A stretch of DNA of 64,000 bases from Nymphalis io (taxonomy: Eukaryota; Arthropoda; Insecta; Lepidoptera; Nymphalidae): the NCBI RefSeq assembly GCF_905147045.1, contig NC_065918.1:2728001-2792000 (forward strand), in the 5' to 3' direction. A program made the position numbers and the translations under genes. Under the pieces are notes generated by a model. The model saw only the letters and a list, made by a program, of their open reading frames with translations. It searched no databases and was not told the DNA's origin. Numbering within the stretch: the stretch's first letter is position 1; each line of letters starts with the position of its first letter. Of this stretch, positions 25,860 through 36,800 are shown in pieces.

Positions 25860-26925
25860 ATGACAACATATCATATATTGAAGATGAAGAACGTGCCACA
25901 AATTTATATTGACATTATCCGAGACATGTACCATAATTCGGAATCAATAGTACGGACCGCCGTTGGCGACACACGCCCTTTCCCGATCACAGTTGGTGTC
26001 CACCAAGGCTCGGCCCTGAGTCCTTTTCTGTTCAGTGTAGTGCTTGATTTTTTGTCAGCGAGACGTGGCCAGCTCTGGACAACGTCTTGTCACAGTGAAA
26101 GCCCATGAGTCGTCTCCCTGGCTCATGATGTATGCTGATGACATTGCACTGGTAGATGAGGACAAACAGGTATTGGAGCAAAAGGTGAACCAGTGGAAGG
26201 GTGTGCTAGAGAGCGGAGGTCTGATGCTAAATGTTGCGAAGACCGAGTATATGGCCTGTGGCTGTACGGACCGAACCCATAAAGATAGGGGGAGAATCTG
26301 TTATCAAGGCGGAAAAGTTTAAATACCTCGCGTCCGTACTGCACGAGTCTGGTACAGTCGACCACGACGTCAGAGCTCGAATAAACGCAGCCTGGGCCAA
26401 ATGGCGGGAAGTCACCGGGGTAATCTGTGATCGCAGGATACCGGTGAAATTAAAGGGCCTTGTGTACAAGTGCATCATCCGACTAGTCTTATTGTACGGC
26501 AGCGAGACGTGGCCAGCTCTCGCGAGACACGTTCAGCAACTTCACGTCGCGGAAATGAAGATGCTGCGGTGGATGTGTGGCGTTACGGGACTAGATCGCA
26601 TTCGTAACGAGCACATCCGCAAGCAGCCTTGGAGTTTGCGATGTAGCGGATAAGTTGCAGGAAAGCCGTCTGCGTTGGTTTGGCCACATTAGCCGCAGAC
26701 CACCAGACTATGTCGGGAACCGATGCCTGAAAATTTGTTGTCGAAGGCCCTAGATCCCGCGGCAGGCCCAAGAAGCGCTGGCTCGATGTTGTGAGGGACG
26801 ATATGAGAGAGCACGATCTCACTAAGGAGGACGCTTTAGATCGGGCAAAGTGGAGGCATAGATGCAGGAAAGCGGACCCTGGCGTTACTAGGCCGGGAAA
26901 ACGCTAGGCTGAAGAAGAAGAAGAT
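25860..26925 (+). mobile_element. RTE-like non-LTR retrotransposon, 3' part of reverse transcriptase ORF, broken
   Basis: Reverse-transcriptase motifs in order: GVHQGSALSPFLF (about 25,995), the YADDIAL catalytic box (about 26,130), GLMLNVAKTEYM (about 26,217), and the C-terminal GRPKKRWLDVVRDDMREHDL (about 26,760-26,820). These fall in at least three frames with stops, so the copy is dead. It ends in a (GAA)n-type tail at 26,909-26,923, as RTE-type elements often do. The N-terminal endonuclease is missing (5' truncation). Confidence 0.85.
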
Positions 26926-27049
26926 CATATATTGCAGATCTACTTAATATTTATAATATTTTAAATATTCCATACCAATATTCCAACACTAATCATATAA
27001 AATAAAATATATAAAAAGTAATAATCAAAAGATCATTTATACATAATCA

Positions 27050-27605
27050 TTATTGCTAAGCTCATTGTTATTCTCAATTGAAAAATCAATAAAATTAAGC
27101 CAAATTTGAATTGTTTGTCCTTTCATCGTTAGATCAAACTCAGAAATTACATTACCTAATATTGTAAACATATTGCCATCCGGCCAAACATTTGACAAGG
27201 ATTTTACTAACTCTGTTACAAAAAAAACAAATGAGTTTCACTAATTGCAAAAATAGATTTTCTTACCTGCTTAGTCTCGTAATTCACCGCGCCACTTACG
27301 GTACACGATGTGTTACTCTGATCAGATGACCTGCGTCGTCGTTTGGAATGACGCTTGTCGTTCGGCTTACTTTCTGTGCTGCGTCTCACTCTATGCTCGT
27401 GTTCACGCCTTCGGGTCACTCGATGCTCGTATTCACGCCCGCGGCTCACTCGATGCTCGTGTTCAAGCTTGTGGCTAAGTTTCCAACTTCCTCAACGCTA
27501 TTCTTCAGTTCGTGTTTGATGTCTATTCATCCGCTCGCCTCATCCGTGGACTCACTACGCATGTTTCGGTCTCGTTTGTGTTGTTTCTCTTTATTCGTCC
27601 AGTTT
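27050..27605 (-). pseudogene. gag remnant of the LTR element
   Basis: On the minus strand an Arg/His/Glu/Ser-rich region (about 27,480-27,290) carries three tandem near-copies of a 27-base unit encoding the REHEHRV type of repeat. A segment with VWPDG and QTIQIWL follows (27,200-27,060). The two lie in different frames; a run of eight T's near 27,230 is the likely frameshift. Stops also interrupt the start. Not functional. Confidence 0.5.
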
Positions 27606-27756
27606 TCGTTTAATAAGTAAGCGCGTCGACGGTGTTTATTGTACTGACTTCATATCTGGAGTAAAGTGGCTCCTTCAAAGGCCATTTTATTAATATTTTC
27701 GTATTCAATATTTTATTTTTATACATTCCAATTAACTATGGGTATGTTGTATTTAT

Positions 27757-27960
27757 CTCACTTCTGAGTTGTAAAAACTAGACGCAATCCGCAATGCTCG
27801 TCAAAAGAATTCAAAATCTATCAGTTTCGCGCCATAAAGAGTATCTGTCAATGTTCTTGTTGCCAGATTAAAAATATGACCATAATTCGTAATATAATAA
27901 TAATTTGTATCACATCTAATATTATTACATATATATTACAATTTTACTTAGTCTTACACG
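27757..27960 (-). repeat. LTR-like repeat, upstream copy
   Basis: Matches 25045-25245 over about 190 bases with substitutions and small indels. Shared landmarks are CAATCCGCAATGCTCGT, AAAGAGTAT, GTTCTTGTTGCCA and the closing CTTAGTCTTAC. Confidence 0.6.
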
Positions 27961-27964
27961 CTAC

Positions 27965-29880
27965 TACTTACAGCTAGTTTTATTATAATTTGTAATAATA
28001 AGAAAAATATATTTATTTTACAAAAGAAATTAAATTCTTAAATAAAAAAATATTTTAGTCCACTTATATTTTTTGTTTTTATTATAAATTAGTTCTATCG
28101 GCTTATGATTTTGGTGGCACGTCTTTAAAGCTTCTTACTCACTTCTTATATAAGTTTGATTTACTCATTAACCATGTTTCATCGAATAGGTACATATTTT
28201 TCCCAGACACGATCTAGTAATGAGAAAATAGAAAAAAGTTGATGGACAATTATTAACAGGCTTTGAAACAATTCATGTTTATTTTTATGATATCCATAAA
28301 ATCATAACAATCTGTTTTGAGCTTTGAAATGTAATGAAGATTGTATTTGTACAAAGAAACATTTTAATTTCCTTGTAACTCGTCTTCGTGAAAGTCAATG
28401 CCAAATGCCAATGTCACCTGTCACTTTAGTTTATTGAGACAGACATTGACAAATATTTACAAAATCATGTTTCTTTTACTTTTTTATTTATTTTCATAAT
28501 CTTTATTTTTATGGAAATCTTTAAGAAATTAAGATTCAGATATTACCTGGTACATTGCTATTGTTTTGATCACATTTATAAGCTAGCTTTTAATGAATTT
28601 AGCTGAATGCATCAAGAAATGTTTTGATAAACAGAATTATAAAACTTTTTTCATTATAAAAATCTATTGATTTAAGATATGTACATATATGCAAAATATT
28701 TTAAAAACACAGACTTTGAAATCAATTACTTGAGCATGAAATGTTAAAAATTACTGTTGAATTATAATACTAAATAAGCTTATACTTTTTACTATTTCTA
28801 TCCTTGCAGACTAAGCTGACTTAAACAAGTAACATCGTAAGAAATTAATATGATACAATCAAGCTCCCTCATAATCAAATCAGTAAATTTTTAATTTGCT
28901 CAGCTAGGTCTCACCCAAACCTGTTAATATTATTTTTCTTCCTAACTAATCTGCAATTATACATAATTTATACCAATATCTATCTGGTATCAATAAATAA
29001 TAAGAAGATAAAATAACTACACAAAACTCAACTTATTGCATCCTAACATCATAGATTATATTACGCTATATTTGGGAACTTCGTAAATCATACAACAGTC
29101 GAAAGAAATCATTACAACTTATGGATTGCTGGTGTCTGGATATACAAGTTATAAACTATGTACATTTATAATAATCCAAAAACCCTAACCCAATTACCTT
29201 CGCTTACAGACTGGTTCTTTCTTTACCCAGACGATAGGAATAATGCTAGCATTCTTGCCATGGAGGCAATAAATACTCATGATAATTTTTTGTACAAAGT
29301 AATTTTTTTTTATTTGTATAATAATATTTGGCCTAAATAATACTTATGTATGAAGAAAGAAGGAAACAAAGAAACTTAATTATTTATTTGAATTATAAAT
29401 TTTCACGTAGATCAAAGAATGGAAACACAAAAACGATTTCATTTTTAATGAAAAATGTAATTGAATTTGCTCTTTATAACTTCAAAGTTATTAAAGTTTA
29501 AAATTACTTTAATATACCAAAAGTATATTTATAAATAAATATTATAGGATGATTCTATCCGCTATCAGGATCAATAAATGATGTTGTTTTTAAACTATTA
29601 AATAGTTAAAATAAATAAAAATGGAATCAGGAAATATATGTTTATTTAATTAAAAGTCATTTCAACTCCACAAATGTTTATAACCACAGCTTAGCTGATA
29701 TAGACCATCCATAACATACTTAAATCATACGATAAAATAAATTTAATTTCCATAAAGTTGGGAAACTTTTTGAAATGTGACTTTTGTATTAAGTGAAAAT
29801 TTAACAGGACGTCTGTGAGGCGGGTCAGCTAGTTCCAAATAAAATACTGATGCTCTAAACTCGTGTGACCCGTCATCGTA
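27965..29880. other. No gene seen apart from the possible orphan exon
   Basis: AT-rich; only the exon-like stretch at 29211-29301 stands out. Confidence 0.25.
29211..29301 (+). other. Possible orphan exon, unassigned
   Basis: A pyrimidine-rich CTTACAG acceptor precedes about 90 open bases encoding WFFLYPDDRNNASILAMEAI and a further ten residues, ending TACAAA/GTAATT. Splice context and codon pattern look exon-like, but no neighbouring exon was found and I do not recognise the peptide. It may be a decayed gene copy. Confidence 0.2.
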
Positions 29881-30060
29881 CGGCGGAGAAATACACTAGC
29901 GGTTTGTGCTCTTATGCTGCATCAAAACTCTCTTAGCCCGCCGCATTCATTCGAGTCCCTCCACTTTCTTCAATTCGTCGGTCCACCTGGCTGGTTAGAC
30001 TATGCTGTGTTGTCGAACTGCGGTCTCCACTCATCTACCCCATTGGCTATCGGTCCTTTA
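29880..30060 (-). mobile_element. LINE reverse-transcriptase C-terminal fragment
   Basis: Minus-strand translation gives, across frames, a TN.LKKVEGLE-like and a MRRAKREF-like block. That resembles the RWTDDL-K-x-x-G-x-x-W-M-x-x-A tail of lepidopteran LINEs. Heavily decayed; clade not decided. Confidence 0.35.
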
Positions 30061-30454
30061 ATATACTTGACCAGCTGACAGCTTGTAATAAAACTGTAAT
30101 GTTATATTACCTTACGTCTTATCATAACCGTTGATTAGCTAGTTAAAAAGCATGCATGCAGATCTATAAATACCGGATTCAAATCCCAAGTAGACCATAA
30201 AATAAAACTCTGCAAATTTTTTTCAATAACCTCGGAATTTAGTAGTTGCAAAAAACCTAAAGCAATCGATCCTACGCCAGTTTTTTTCATAGTTAATAGG
30301 CAAGCGTTTGACCGTTGATTTGCCAGATCTTAAGCATCGTCACGGTCTAGGATGTAGCACGTTTGCCCAGAAGAAACCCATTTACCCTGGATATAAATAC
30401 ACCAACGCTGTACCTATCAGAAACTCTATTGTTTTTAACTGTCGTACATATCTT

Positions 30455-30510
30455 CTTCTTCTTTAATCTGGCCTGGACGACATCATCATAAGTAAGGCCG
30501 TCGTTGCATA
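30455..30510 (-). mobile_element. RTE-like LINE 3' tail fragment
   Basis: Read on the minus strand, about 50 bases (GCCAGATTAAAGAAGAAG) match the last bases and (GAA)n tail of the LINE ending at 26,925. Probably a severely 5'-truncated insertion just downstream of the Galm-like gene. Confidence 0.5.
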
Positions 30511-30608
30511 AAATTTTATATTATTTAATTTTTATTATTGCAACTCACCTGTATATAAAAAAATTGCAATATAAAATAAGTTCAGAAACTTATGTATAAA
30601 AATATGTA

Positions 30609-30614
30609 TTTATT
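30609..30614 (-). terminator. Polyadenylation signal of the Galm-like gene
   Basis: AATAAA on the minus strand about 100 bases after the stop codon; the first such hexamer seen downstream of exon 9. Confidence 0.55.
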
Positions 30615-30713
30615 ACATTATACATTTTGATTTAAACGTTACTTATAAACATTTTTTAAGTATTCCGACATTGTACAATTTTTATCAATACAAATGTTAT
30701 GAAGCAATATTGT

Positions 30714-30806
30714 TTAGACATATTTCCCGAGTAGAATACCAAATTTGTATTGTATTTTATGAACATATACTTCGCCTGGATTCAACACAGAGTTTGGGAA
30801 GTTTTT
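30714..30806 (-). CDS. Galm: Galm-like exon 9 (C-terminus and stop)
   Basis: Acceptor TTGTTACAG, then KNFPNSVLNPGEVYVHKIQY and KFGILLGKYV before TAA. FP-x-x-x-L-x-PGE-x-Y is the standard C-terminal strand motif of the family, so the gene model ends here. Confidence 0.88.
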   Translation of the reverse strand, partial: KNFPNSVLNPGEVYVHKIQYKFGILLGKYV

Positions 30807-33800
30807 CTGTAACAAAAAACATATACGACATTATTTATAAACGTTGCTTATAATGGCTTCTTAGTTAAAAACTCATTTCGCTTCTGTCATTATTATTTTT
30901 TACTAAACCACTATGGATGCTACTTATGTGAAATAAAGTTTTTTTTTTTACTTTTATATTGATTTGACATCGATAGAAGAAGACACAGCATTGTTTAACT
31001 AATCATCCGTTTAGCAACGTTTGTGAATAAAACAAATAATAATACTTAAAAAGAAAAGACATCTACAAGTGCTCAAAATTTAAAGTTAAAAAAAAAACAA
31101 ACAGCTTTTATTATTCAGTACAAACTTCTTAACTGGTGAATTCAAATAGAAAATTATATTTAATAAGATTATATTTACATGATTAACGGCATCTGGATAA
31201 TTTTGAGGCATGACACAAAAAAGGCCATGTTTTCTATAATACGTCCCATTCTTTCCCATTAACGGCACATAACCGTAGCTTTTCTTGCCCTGAAACAAAA
31301 TGTATCATCAGTACGAGCAGTTGAGGATAATACCAAGTACGTCCCATTGCTGGGCAAAGCTTTCCTCTCGTCCTTAATAAGGTTTTGGGGCTTATTCCAT
31401 CACGCTTATCCTGTTCTGTTTTTTGGATGCCCACATGTTATAGAATTTCATTTTACTACTACGGCTACAAATATTTCTGATAAAATAAAAGGATGGTACG
31501 TGGAAATCAAATCTGCAACGTTAGTCGATGAAAAAACGTGGACTGAATGAGTTTCTTAGATATATATGAATGTTTTCTATAAAAAAGTTTTTTAGCTTAA
31601 AAATACAAACTTATAAAAAAGTTCGCGACGATGTATTCAATGTGTAACGGTTAATACACAAATTGGACAAGGAGGTTTAAAGTGATATTACAAGATATGT
31701 TACACCAATTACATATTACTAGTACCAGTATACTAGAGGTTTCATATCAATTGACTTCATATGTACTATCATAACATTTGTCTTTATGTCATTATTCCAA
31801 ATAAATGTAACGAGACCCCCTGTGCGAAGCTGCGCCGAATATATATTATATATTTTTAATTGTTTTCATAAATTTAAGTTATAGTATTAGCACTCGTTCC
31901 AAATATAATAACCTAATAATATAAAATATTCGAGTCTAAATTAAAATGAAACGTTTCACCTCGCTTTCTTCTTCATTCGCCTCTTCGCCTTTCGCACTAG
32001 ATTCGTCGCTGCTAGACTCACTATCGCTTCCACTCTCAGACTCAGTCTTTTCTTCTTCATCACCGACGGGCTCCTACTTAACAGAATTTACATTTAATTG
32101 TAACTTAAGAACTTTGAACCGTTAAATTTTCTTTCATGCCATATAAAAAATTATTAATCAATAATATATAGCTTTAGTAAATAATTTATTTAATCTCAGA
32201 ATTAATGATGTCTTCGAATCAATTTTGGTATCATTAAAAAAGCATAGCCATCAGCGCAGAACATATTATAGTGCATAAGTGTGAGCGCCAACATAGGTGC
32301 ACAGGTGATGGGACGGCAAATCCGGCACGACCGAAGAGTCCAACGGTTTTAAGTGCTTTCAGAAGTACAGTGGTGTAACAATCCAAAGATTCCGGGCTGC
32401 TACTGGGAATTTTTAATGATAAAAACCCAATTTTATTTGTCGGACTGATTTATTCTCGAGAACCTCGAGAACTGCGGTCCTCTAAGCACTAGAAAACCGA
32501 TATGGCCATAAAATCCTTATAGAGAGCTATTGTGGTTCTGAGGTGTTAGATTCTAAACACTAGTAGTAGTTGAAAAGAGTAAGATTTAAATATACGCTGA
32601 ATAAAACAGAAAATATCCTATTAGAAATGAATATCTAACCTCACTCTACTGACAAACAAAACGTTATAATCAGTTTATTAAAGACAATATTGCAGTTTGC
32701 TTGTTTAAATAATTACGAATTGGACTGGAATAAAATATTACCGATAATATGGCTATGGTATGGTTGGATGCTCGCTGACAAAGGAATGATTATACTATCT
32801 ACATAGCTAATATTTTTGACATTAAAATTCGAGTGCCTAGTTTGTTAAGCTACAGACCACAAGATCCTTGAAAAGACCAACAAATTATGTACAAAGTCGA
32901 CCACTCAGTGACAATGTTCTACTGTTGACCTCTTTTCTTTTTGAGGAGAAGTTTTGGAGCTTATTCCACCACGATGCTGCAATTTTGGACACGTGTGGCA
33001 GATTTATATCCGCCCTGCAGGTTTCCTCACGATGTTTTCCTTCACCCGGAAGCACGAGATGAATTATAAACACAAATTAAGCACATGAAAATTCATCAAT
33101 GGTTAAGATTGGTTATTGGGACCACTGGGCCATCTCGGCTTCACTTAACAAAATAAAAGTTAGTATACTACAAACACAACAAACAAACAAACACAAGTGG
33201 CTAGCACAATTTACATAATATCATATCATACATAAATAAAATTAATGTTTTTTATTAAGTCTTTAATAAATATTATTAAAATGGAGGCGGCTGACCGGAT
33301 TCAAGCATATATTGGTAGAGGCAAGTTCCCATGCATCCATGGATGATGATGATGTGTAATGTCCTTTATTGTTATTATAATTATTAAATTTATTTGACTA
33401 TTATTATTATTTAAATAGTAATATAAAAATTTTTATTCACACAATGTCTCGTCTAAATCTGAAATGCTTTAATTATTCGTTGAATTTGTTTAAAATGTTG
33501 TAAATTTGTAATCTGTTAATTTTAATTCTATCGCGTATTTTTTTTTGTTTAGTGCATGCCAAATGTTTTACAAAATAGATAGAGATCGCTTTGTTGGCGG
33601 ATGTTAATAACTGCATCACAGTTTTACACTATAGCAGTTATAATCGTTGACATTTTGTACCTGATCTAGTTTTTAAATAAAATTATTATTATTATAAATA
33701 TTCATCGTTCGATTTAAATAATTTTTATGTCGTGAAATTAAATTTCTTAAGAATGAGGCAAGCACCACTTAATTTTCATGTGCTTAATTTGTGATTATAA

Positions 33801-36800
33801 TTCATTTCGTACTTGACGGTGAAGGAAAACATCGTGAGGAAACCTGCATGTGTCTAATTTCATTGAAATTATGTCACATGTGTATTCTACCAACCAGCAT
33901 TGTAGCAGCGTGGTGGAATAAGCTCTTAGCCTTCTCCTCAAAAAGGAAGAGGAGGCCTTAGCCCAGCAGTGGGCATTAACAGGCTGTTACTGAATATCTA
34001 AATTGACTTTAACATAATATTTAACCAAGTGATACAAATGCATACATATATGTAGTGAAATATACATCCGCGAAGTTATGAAACTTCACTAGAGTATTAG
34101 AAAGTTATTACAAAATTAATTCAGTAAAACTGACCTCAATAATTTTATCTGGATCTGGGAGAAGGTTGCCCGTATAGAACTGCATACCAGGTTGGTTGCT
34201 GTACACCTCTAGAACCCTCCCGGTCAAAGGATGAAGACATCTGAAATAAGCAAAACCCGATTTGTAAATACCTAATGTTATAGTCTGTAAATATTCCACT
34301 ACTAGGTCTTCTCTCCTTTTGAGGAGAATACTCCTCAATGAGGACATATGGTATCTCACATCTCCTCCTCACTCGCAGGCTGAGCCGCGGGCGGAAATTA
34401 TTAATAGTATTTTAATAAGCTGATATTAATTGGAGCTGTGAGCACAAGTAGGAATAGCGCATATACAAGTAAAATACTTTAAAGTCGAGTAATTCATCAA
34501 TACCACACTTCTGTAATTTTTTTTATTTTAAATTCGTATGGTAAAGATAAAATGTTAGGGTATCAGTGGATAACGAACGATTGTGATTAAGCAATAATTT
34601 TATGTCTTTACATACATCTCACAACCAACAAAACGGACTAGCGATTTGCACGCTCTATAGCTTGCTTATTTTTACTCTAAGGAATTGACTTGACTTGATT
34701 TATATAATCAATTAATTGCTGATGACGTAATCCAGATCGATTTTGGGAAGAGACTGTTCAACTCTACAGGATTCAACAGGATCCAGAATAACGGCTTTAC
34801 ATGCTCTCCTAGGTACGGTTGTGTAAATACTGACTAATTATTATTGAAGTAGAATTAGTTGAATGATAAACCCAATATTGATGATGACCCAACTTGGGTT
34901 TGAATTTAGAATCAGGGTCGAGGTCAGCAGTATCATAATTTGGTTATTGGAAAAACGAGTATGTATTTATTAATGACTAGAAAAACCAGATTCAATACAA
35001 ACCTGTAACCAAAACAATATTAAAAATCTGGACTTAAATATCTTTATATATATAATTCGTCTATACGTTTTTTGACGGACCGATTTTATTGAATGTTTTT
35101 GTGTGTTTGGCACCCTAGATGGTTGGAGATTTAACCTGGTAGATGGCACTCGATCGGATACCAAGTTTTTCAACAACAAAAAAACTTATATCACCCGTAT
35201 GAAGTCGGAACGTTCAACCAGTTTTTTTAATAAATTTTAATAATATAATTTAAAAAATATATAATAATATAGTCTAACTGGTAAAATACTTAAATCCTAA
35301 TCACGCAATCGCAGGTTAAAATCTTGGGTCGTGGGACACTTACGGCCGTTAGCTTACTTTCGCTACTTACCGAGCATGGAAAGTTAGGTCTTGTTCCGTT
35401 CCTTGCGTGATGCAATAATTAATATCATAACCTCCCATAGGTATTTTTGGTATCATTGTCCTCAATACTCTTGGCACTCTGAAATCGTACGCTGTTCCTC
35501 CAACAATATTCTTCTGTCCTGGAATGTATAAGAAACAATATAAATGAAAATATATAACGCTGTATTGAATTTTGTAATACATATTTAAATTAAATTAGCC
35601 TTCGCAATTCGCTTAATCGAGCTTCGATCATGGTTTGTAATTAAAGTAACATTTATTCGATTAATATTAAATCTAATTAACTTATTATCTAAATAAGACA
35701 TTTCAAATAGTATTTGTTAATGTTCGGGCATTATATATATATATATATATATATAGTTTTTAAAATCTACGTTCCAAATTGACGGTAGATTCAATATTAT
35801 CTTGTTAAATGTTTGATTCAAAAGTGCTTGCAAAAGTCTTCTCGATTAAAGGACATTTTGATTTTATCTCTTATAAAATCTTTACTACATCTAGTTTGAG
35901 GGTAGAATAACTAATTAAGTAAGTGATTGGCTTATTACTAATATAGACGGGTTTTAATATCTCGTTAAAAATTCGCCATAATAATATCTTTTGGAACAGT
36001 GCCAACAAATGAAAATCACGAAATCTGGATTCGATAGTACACGCTGTTATCGAGTTATTGATGAAATTTCATAATTTCGCAGATGAAGCCGCGTCGTCGT
36101 TTATTATTGTTAAAAAAAAATTGTTACCTGTAACTAGTCCATCATCGTCCACAGCTGTGTACTTGTCAGCATTCACTGTGAAGATGTGATCGTACATAAC
36201 TTCAGGACCACAATGCTGGAATGTAACGAATTATATTCTTCTGTTATATGCGTATATAATTAGTAAAATTAATCTCCTTTTCTATTATATTTTTAAATAG
36301 GATTAATTCCTGTTTTTAATTACTCGTACATCTCGTTTAATGTATAACATATATAAACAAATAAGTATGGTATATGATTTTGTATGTTAATATCACAGCC
36401 GGGGTTTAGAAGCTTGTACCACCAAGCTATTCCAATGCGAGTTGGATTTATATATACATGCGGTAAAATAACATCTGACAAATGAAATGAAATGGTTTCC
36501 TCGCTATCTTTTTATTTGCCGTCGAGCACGACCATGAATGTGCATAAAATATAATTTAGGTACATCTAACGTCAGTGGCGTTTACTCTCGTTTTAACATA
36601 GAATCTTCGGTTCATATTCATATTCTAACCACAGGGTTATCTTGGCTGTATCGTAACAGCCTGTGAATTTCTCACTACTGGGCTAAGACCTCCTCTCTCT
36701 TTTTGAGGAGAAGGTTTGGAACTTATTTCACCACGCTGCTCTAACGCGGGTTGGAGTTGGTTGGATACACATGTGGCAGAATTTCAGTGAAATGGTTTCC

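Larger units (their letters stand above)
25045..27960 (-). mobile_element. Degenerate LTR retrotransposon (Ty3/gypsy-like) split by a LINE
   Basis: Two related direct repeats of about 200 bp (25045-25245 and 27757-27960) bracket a decayed gag on the minus strand. An RTE-type LINE lies between them on the plus strand. No pol, integrase or protease motif was seen, so most of the interior is deleted or replaced. The gag family call rests on an Arg/Ser-rich N-terminal region followed by a block of the form N-V-W-P-D-G, then QTI-x-x-W-L. I recall that layout from insect gypsy-type gag proteins. Confidence 0.55.

Noticed and set aside
27216..27449. SR-type splicing-factor exon with a GTAAGA donor
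   Set aside because: The Arg/Ser-rich stretch continues after a T-run frameshift into gag-like sequence and lies next to an LTR-like repeat, so a retroelement fits better.
27348..27620. Plus-strand 90-codon frame with HSMLVFTP repeats
   Set aside because: Antisense shadow of the Arg/Ser-rich gag repeats on the minus strand.
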